Source: Halomarinibacterium sp041392125 (GTDB lineage Bacteria > Bacteroidota > Bacteroidia > Flavobacteriales > Flavobacteriaceae). From it: 64,000 bases of DNA. Below the pieces are notes generated by a model. That model had not been told where the DNA came from, did not search any database, and was given only the letters and a program-made list of their open reading frames with translations. Where the stretch lies: positions 310,001 to 374,000 of the forward strand of contig JAWKMR010000003.1 in assembly GCA_041392125.1 (NCBI GenBank), written 5' to 3'. Below are positions 60,119-64,000 of the stretch, piece by piece (position 1 is the stretch's first letter; each line of letters begins with the position of its first letter). The position numbers and the translations under genes are program-made.

Positions 60119-61908
60119 TGAAAATTTTTAAAATTCTATGGGTGGTATTAATTACTGCTTCAGCAACCGCCCAAAATAATACCTCCTATTGGCAGCAAAA
60201 GGCGGATTACAAAATGGCTGTCGACATGGATGTTTCTAACTGGCAATACAAAGGGACTCAAGAATTACGCTATACCAATAATTCTCCAGATACCCTTACC
60301 AAGGTTTTTTACCATCTGTATTTTAATGCCTTTCAGCCGGGAAGCGAAATGGACATACGTTCGCGTACTATTTCAGACCCGGATCCACGGGTGGGAGATC
60401 GAATTTCAAAATTATCTCCTTCAGAAACAGGTTATATAAAACCATCGAAGCTTACTCAAGAGGGTGTTACTCTTTCTTACGAAGTGGTTGGAACCATTCT
60501 TGAAGTATCATTAAATGCCCCTATTTTACCCGGAGCCATAACTAATTTTTATATGGAATGGGATGCACAGGTACCACTACAAATAAGAAGAAGTGGCCGA
60601 AATAATGAGGAAGAAATTGCGCTTTCTATGACGCAATGGTATCCAAAATTAGCCGAATATGATTTTCAAGGTTGGCACGCCGATCCTTACATTGGACGCG
60701 AGTTTCATGGGGTTTGGGGTGATTTTGACGTTACCATTACTCTCGATGAGAAATTTGTGGTAGGAGGTACGGGTTATCTTGAGGGGGAGCCTTCTATAAA
60801 AAAGAAAAAGAAAACTTGGCGTTTTTTAGCCCCCAATGTACACGATTTTACTTGGGCTGCAGATGCAAGTTATATTCATGACTCCTATCCTGGACCTAAC
60901 GGTGTAGTGCTCAACTTTTATTACAAAAATAACCCTGAGATTCTTGAAAACTGGAAAAACCTACAGCCAAAAACAGCAGCATTAATGGCTTACTATAATG
61001 AACACATTGGTCCGTATCCTTATAAACAATATTCCGTTATTCAAGGGGGTGATGGTGGTATGGAATACGCCATGTGTACTTTAATTACCGGAAACCGAAA
61101 GTTTGAAAGTCTGGTTGGTGTAACCGCTCATGAAATGGCGCATTCTTGGTTTCAATTTTTGCTGGCAACCAACGAAGGCCTCCACGAGTGGATGGATGAA
61201 GGGTTTACTTCTTATATTTCGGTACTGGCAGAGAATGAAGTGATGCAAGAAAACAACCCAAATCCAGTATCGGGAAGCTATCGCGGGTATCGCTTTTTAG
61301 CCACTAGTGGGAAAGAACAGCCCCTCACCACCCATGCAGATCGTTATGCATCCAACCGTAGTTATGGCATTTCTGCTTACAGTAAAGGGGCCGTTTTCTT
61401 AGCCCAATTAGGGTATGTAATAGGACAGGAGAATCTGGAAAAAACCATCAAAAAGTATTACAAAGAATGGGCATTTAAACACCCAACTCCCAATGATTTT
61501 ATACGAATAGCTGAAAAAGTATCTGGATTTGAATTGGATTGGTATTTACAGGATTTTGCGCAAACAACCAATACCATTGATTACGCTATTAAGAACGTTG
61601 TTGAAGATAGCGGAAAAGTCAAAATTACTTTGGAGCGTATTGGGTTAATGCCAATGCCTATTGATTTGTATGTTACTTATGAAGATGGTTCGCAGGAATC
61701 TTTTTACATCCCGCTTCAAATGATGCGTGGAGAAAAGGAAAATCCATATCCAACATTTAAAAGAACCGTTTTAAAGGATTGGGCGTGGGCCTATCCTACC
61801 TATTCATTTGAAATTGCCAGTGGTAAAAAAGTAAAAAACATGATGATTGATGCTTCCTTGCTTATGGCAGATGTGAATTTGGAAAATAATCTATATGGGG
61901 AGCAGTAA
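60118..61908 (+). CDS. M1 family metallopeptidase
   Basis: 596 residues, with signal peptide (SATAQNN). Zinc site AHEMAHSWFQ (His338-Glu-x-x-His342) and the third ligand in WMDEGFTSY, the gluzincin layout. GGDGGMEYAM is the GxMEN-like exopeptidase motif in altered form. It probably acts on peptides in the periplasm. The start overlaps the S8 gene stop by 1 base; the pair is followed by a terminator. Confidence 0.92.
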   Translation: MKIFKILWVVLITASATAQNNTSYWQQKADYKMAVDMDVSNWQYKGTQELRYTNNSPDTLTKVFYHLYFNAFQPGSEMDIRSRTISDPDPRVGDRISKLSPSETGYIKPSKLTQEGVTLSYEVVGTILEVSLNAPILPGAITNFYMEWDAQVPLQIRRSGRNNEEEIALSMTQWYPKLAEYDFQGWHADPYIGREFHGVWGDFDVTITLDEKFVVGGTGYLEGEPSIKKKKKTWRFLAPNVHDFTWAADASYIHDSYPGPNGVVLNFYYKNNPEILENWKNLQPKTAALMAYYNEHIGPYPYKQYSVIQGGDGGMEYAMCTLITGNRKFESLVGVTAHEMAHSWFQFLLATNEGLHEWMDEGFTSYISVLAENEVMQENNPNPVSGSYRGYRFLATSGKEQPLTTHADRYASNRSYGISAYSKGAVFLAQLGYVIGQENLEKTIKKYYKEWAFKHPTPNDFIRIAEKVSGFELDWYLQDFAQTTNTIDYAIKNVVEDSGKVKITLERIGLMPMPIDLYVTYEDGSQESFYIPLQMMRGEKENPYPTFKRTVLKDWAWAYPTYSFEIASGKKVKNMMIDASLLMADVNLENNLYGEQ

Positions 61909-61935
61909 GTTTTAAAAGCAATAAATTAATACTTT

Positions 61936-61967
61936 GCCCTTTCAGATAATTTGAAAGGGCTTTTTTT
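61936..61967 (+). terminator. Terminator of the S8-M1 peptidase pair
   Basis: 9-bp stem GCCCTTTCA / TGAAAGGGC (61936-61944 and 61952-61960) followed by seven T. Its T tract runs into the -7-like box of rnpA. Confidence 0.85.
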
Positions 61968-61974
61968 ATCTTTA
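61967..61974 (+). promoter_or_regulatory. -7-like box four bases before the rnpA start
   Basis: TATCTTTA, one mismatch to TAnnTTTG. CTTC separates it from the ATG at 61979. Confidence 0.4.
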
Positions 61975-61978
61975 CTTC

Positions 61979-62335
61979 ATGAGTTTTCAATTTCCAAAAG
62001 AAGAAAAACTAAAAAGCCGCAAGTTAATAGACCAACTATTTGCCGAAGGCAAATCGGTTAAAAAATTTCCGGTAAAAATGATTTTCTTAGAAATTGACAT
62101 TCTTGAAAAATCTCAAGCGGCATTTGCGGTTCCCAAACGAAGTTTTAAACTTGCCGTTTCCCGAAATAGAATTAAACGGCAAATGCGTGAGGCTTATAGA
62201 CTTCATAAACATTTGTTAATCAATAATAACGGCAAGAAATTTGCGATACTATGTATGTACATTGGCAAAGAAAAACCATTGTATAATCAATTAGACAGCT
62301 CAATTCAGTATTTACTTAAACAACTCCCGGTATGA
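61979..62335 (+). CDS. rnpA: Ribonuclease P protein component
   Basis: 118 residues. Basic cleft motif AVSRNRIKRQMREAYRLHK, the RNR signature that contacts RNase P RNA, plus AFAVPKRSFK. It processes tRNA 5' ends. The usual partner rpmH is not adjacent here. It overlaps the following DUF4349 gene by 4 bases (ATGA). Confidence 0.94.
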   Translation: MSFQFPKEEKLKSRKLIDQLFAEGKSVKKFPVKMIFLEIDILEKSQAAFAVPKRSFKLAVSRNRIKRQMREAYRLHKHLLINNNGKKFAILCMYIGKEKPLYNQLDSSIQYLLKQLPV

Positions 62336-63177
62336 AAATTTTTAGTCTTTTCCTTTTTGGCCTTGCCTTAGCCTGTTCTAGTGGCGGAAATAATGATAGC
62401 GCCTATTTAAGAGGCGAAACAAATGTTGCCTCAGATTATGAATATATTGAAGAATCTCCTCTTTCTCAAAAGCTAATCGTGGATGAATCTTCAGAAGATA
62501 TCATTGAACAAAAAATTATTAAAACAGCACAGCTTCGTTTTGAAGCTTCCAATCCCGAAGAAACCCATAAAAATATTCTGGCTTTAACTCAACAATTTAA
62601 AGGATTTATTCAAAGTGATAATGCCGGTAAAAATTACAATCAGTTATACCGAAATATGGTTATTCGTGTTCCTACAGAAAAATTCCAGCCCTTTATCGAT
62701 AGTCTTTCAAAAGGGGTTCCCTATTTCGATCAAAAAGATATTTCGCGCCAAGATGTTTCCGAAGAGTTTGTCGATTTAGAAGCGCGCTTAAAAGCCAAAC
62801 GGGAATTAGAAAATCGCTATTTAGAGTTATTAAAACAAGCTAAAAGTGTGAAAGAAATGTTGGAAATTGAGCGCGAGTTGTCTGTCATCCGCGAAGAAAT
62901 TGAAGCGAAACAAGGTAGGTTAAATTACCTTCAAAATAAAGTTTCCTTAAGCACCGTAAATATTGAATTTTATAAGCAAACTGCCGAAACAGGCGTTACA
63001 CTTTCCTACGGGCAAAAAATTGTAAATGCCCTTAAGGGGGGGTGGGACGGGGTTTCGGTATTCTTCCTTGGACTTCTCTATTTGTGGCCCTTGTTTGTCT
63101 TTGTGCTAATTGGTATCTTAGTGCTTAGAAGGTATTTGCGAAGAAGCAAGAAAAAAGCCGCTGAAAATAAAAGCTAA
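62332..63177 (+). CDS. DUF4349 lipoprotein with coiled coil and C-terminal membrane span
   Basis: 281 residues. The N-terminal signal ends in ALACSS, so it is a likely lipoprotein. A DUF4349 domain follows (TAQLRFEASNPEETHKNILA, MVIRVPTEKFQPFIDSL), then a coiled coil (RLKAKRELENRYLELLKQAK, LEIERELSVIREEIEAKQGR) and a single span (VSVFFLGLLYLWPLFVFVLI) with a basic tail. It would be held at the membrane at both ends. Function not known. Confidence 0.85.
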   Translation: MKIFSLFLFGLALACSSGGNNDSAYLRGETNVASDYEYIEESPLSQKLIVDESSEDIIEQKIIKTAQLRFEASNPEETHKNILALTQQFKGFIQSDNAGKNYNQLYRNMVIRVPTEKFQPFIDSLSKGVPYFDQKDISRQDVSEEFVDLEARLKAKRELENRYLELLKQAKSVKEMLEIERELSVIREEIEAKQGRLNYLQNKVSLSTVNIEFYKQTAETGVTLSYGQKIVNALKGGWDGVSVFFLGLLYLWPLFVFVLIGILVLRRYLRRSKKKAAENKS

Positions 63178-63181
63178 TGTT

Positions 63182-64000
63182 ATGAAGAAGAAAGTTATCA
63201 TTCCTATTATTGGGTTAGGGATTCTTATTACAACCGCAAGTTTTAAAAATGATTTTTTTGAAATTGCCAAACAGATTGAAATATTTACCACGCTCTTTAA
63301 AGAGCTTAATATGAATTATGTAGATGAAACCACTCCGGCAACTTTAATGGATAAAGCCATTACAGGGATGTTGGAGGATTTGGATCCCTACACCGTATAC
63401 TGGAACGAGCAAGAGGTAGAAGATGCTCGCATTAAAAACTCTGGAACCTACACCGGTATTGGTGCTTCGGTACAAACTTTAAAAGATAAAATTATTATTT
63501 CTGAGCCCTTTAAAGGCTATCCTGCAGACAAAGCGGGTTTAAAAGCGGGTGACGAAATCATTAAAATTGGTGCTATTACCGTTTCAGATTTTGAAGATGA
63601 TGCCGGAGAATTACTAAAAGGAGCTGTAGGCTCGGAAGTGGAACTTACTTTTAAAAGGCAAGGAAAAATGCAAACCACGATGTTAAAGCGTGAAAAAGTA
63701 GATGTAAAAGCGGTTCCTTACTTTAGTTTGGTTCAAAATGATGTAGGGTATATTGTTCTCAAAGCATTTAATCAAAAAACCACCGTGGAAACCAAAGCGG
63801 CGTTGGAAGATTTGAAATCACAGGGCGCCACAAAAATTATTTTGGATCTTCGTGGAAACCCGGGCGGCCTTTTAAATGAAGCGATTAATATTGTAAATCT
63901 ATTCGTGCCAAAAGGCGAGGTAATTACCACAACCAAATCTGTCATCGAGAAATACAACAAAACCTACCGAACCACACAAGAGCCTGTAGACACTGAAATT
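63182..64000 (+). CDS. S41 family C-terminal processing peptidase (truncated by window edge)
   Basis: ATG at 63182; 273 codons visible. N-terminal signal/anchor (IIPIIGLGILITTASF), then a PDZ domain (about 85-165; GTYTGIGASV, PADKAGLKAGDEIIKIG) and the start of the S41 protease domain (VGYIVLKAFNQKT, IILDLRGNPGGLLNEAINI). The catalytic Ser lies beyond the window. Tail-specific proteases of this type cleave periplasmic proteins. It lies 4 bases after the DUF4349 gene, in line with an rnpA-DUF4349-S41 operon. Confidence 0.9.
   Translation, partial: MKKKVIIPIIGLGILITTASFKNDFFEIAKQIEIFTTLFKELNMNYVDETTPATLMDKAITGMLEDLDPYTVYWNEQEVEDARIKNSGTYTGIGASVQTLKDKIIISEPFKGYPADKAGLKAGDEIIKIGAITVSDFEDDAGELLKGAVGSEVELTFKRQGKMQTTMLKREKVDVKAVPYFSLVQNDVGYIVLKAFNQKTTVETKAALEDLKSQGATKIILDLRGNPGGLLNEAINIVNLFVPKGEVITTTKSVIEKYNKTYRTTQEPVDTEI

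Overview
The window is a 64 kb piece of a low-GC chromosome from a member of the Bacteroidota, almost certainly a flavobacterium (family Flavobacteriaceae). Three things point there. Genes carry the Bacteroidota -7 promoter box TAnnTTTG and lack obvious Shine-Dalgarno sites. Two secreted proteins end in type IX secretion (T9SS) sorting domains. The gene set is also typical: a split AddA/AddB-like nuclease pair, TSP3-repeat OmpA, M61/M1/S8/S9/S41 exported peptidases and an OMP_b-brl_3 outer-membrane receptor. Almost everything is core genome; I see no prophage, insertion sequence or CRISPR array.

Layout. 1-1.8 kb: rnc-fabF-acpP on the minus strand. 2-6.2 kb: purN, RNase HI, a PfkB sugar kinase and purF on the plus strand. 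6.2-7.07 kb: an 890-bp gene-free region with two near-identical small-RNA-like units (promoter, about 75 nt, terminator) and five copies of a roughly 60-nt structured repeat. 7.07-16.6 kb: superoxide dismutase, then an AddA-like helicase-nuclease, kbl, an OmpA protein and an AddB-like nuclease, followed by a 27-codon membrane peptide and tRNA-Ala(GGC). 16.8-24.6 kb: tandem universal stress protein, GNAT, a T9SS cargo protein, a 2OG oxygenase, queD, lpxH, recJ and a carboxymuconolactone decarboxylase gene whose 3' end is duplicated downstream as a relic. 24.6-32 kb: M61 peptidase, UDG, rsmI, a conserved hypothetical, tdk, alr, mscL, asd. 32-36 kb: two DoxX paralogues bracketing a diheme cytochrome lipoprotein and an FG-GAP/ASPIC T9SS cargo protein. 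36-41.5 kb: prolyl oligopeptidase, ABC ATPase, a Gre-like factor, mtgA and an FAD oxidoreductase. 41.6-46.6 kb: the minus-strand series pdxA-yceD-rpmF-fabH-accB-accC. 46.7-57.4 kb: ribE, tRNA(CAU), mce, rbfA, an FtsX-type permease, dusB, an outer-membrane receptor, lepA and a cation/proton antiporter. 57.5-64 kb: MBL hydrolase, S8 and M1 peptidases, rnpA, a DUF4349 lipoprotein and the start of an S41 protease.

How the genes work together. Fatty-acid synthesis is represented at both ends (fabF-acpP; fabH-accB-accC with yceD-rpmF), purine synthesis by purN and purF, envelope building by lpxH, mtgA, alr and an OmpA anchor, DNA repair by addA/addB-like, recJ and UDG, and translation or RNA maturation by lepA, rbfA, rsmI, dusB, rnpA, rnc and RNase HI. 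The most unusual part is 6.2-7.0 kb. There the repeats show compensatory base changes that support an RNA (or single-stranded DNA) hairpin with two tandem G-A pairs, next to twin small-RNA genes. A second theme is a set of genes whose -7 box lies exactly four bases before the start codon, which predicts leaderless mRNAs.
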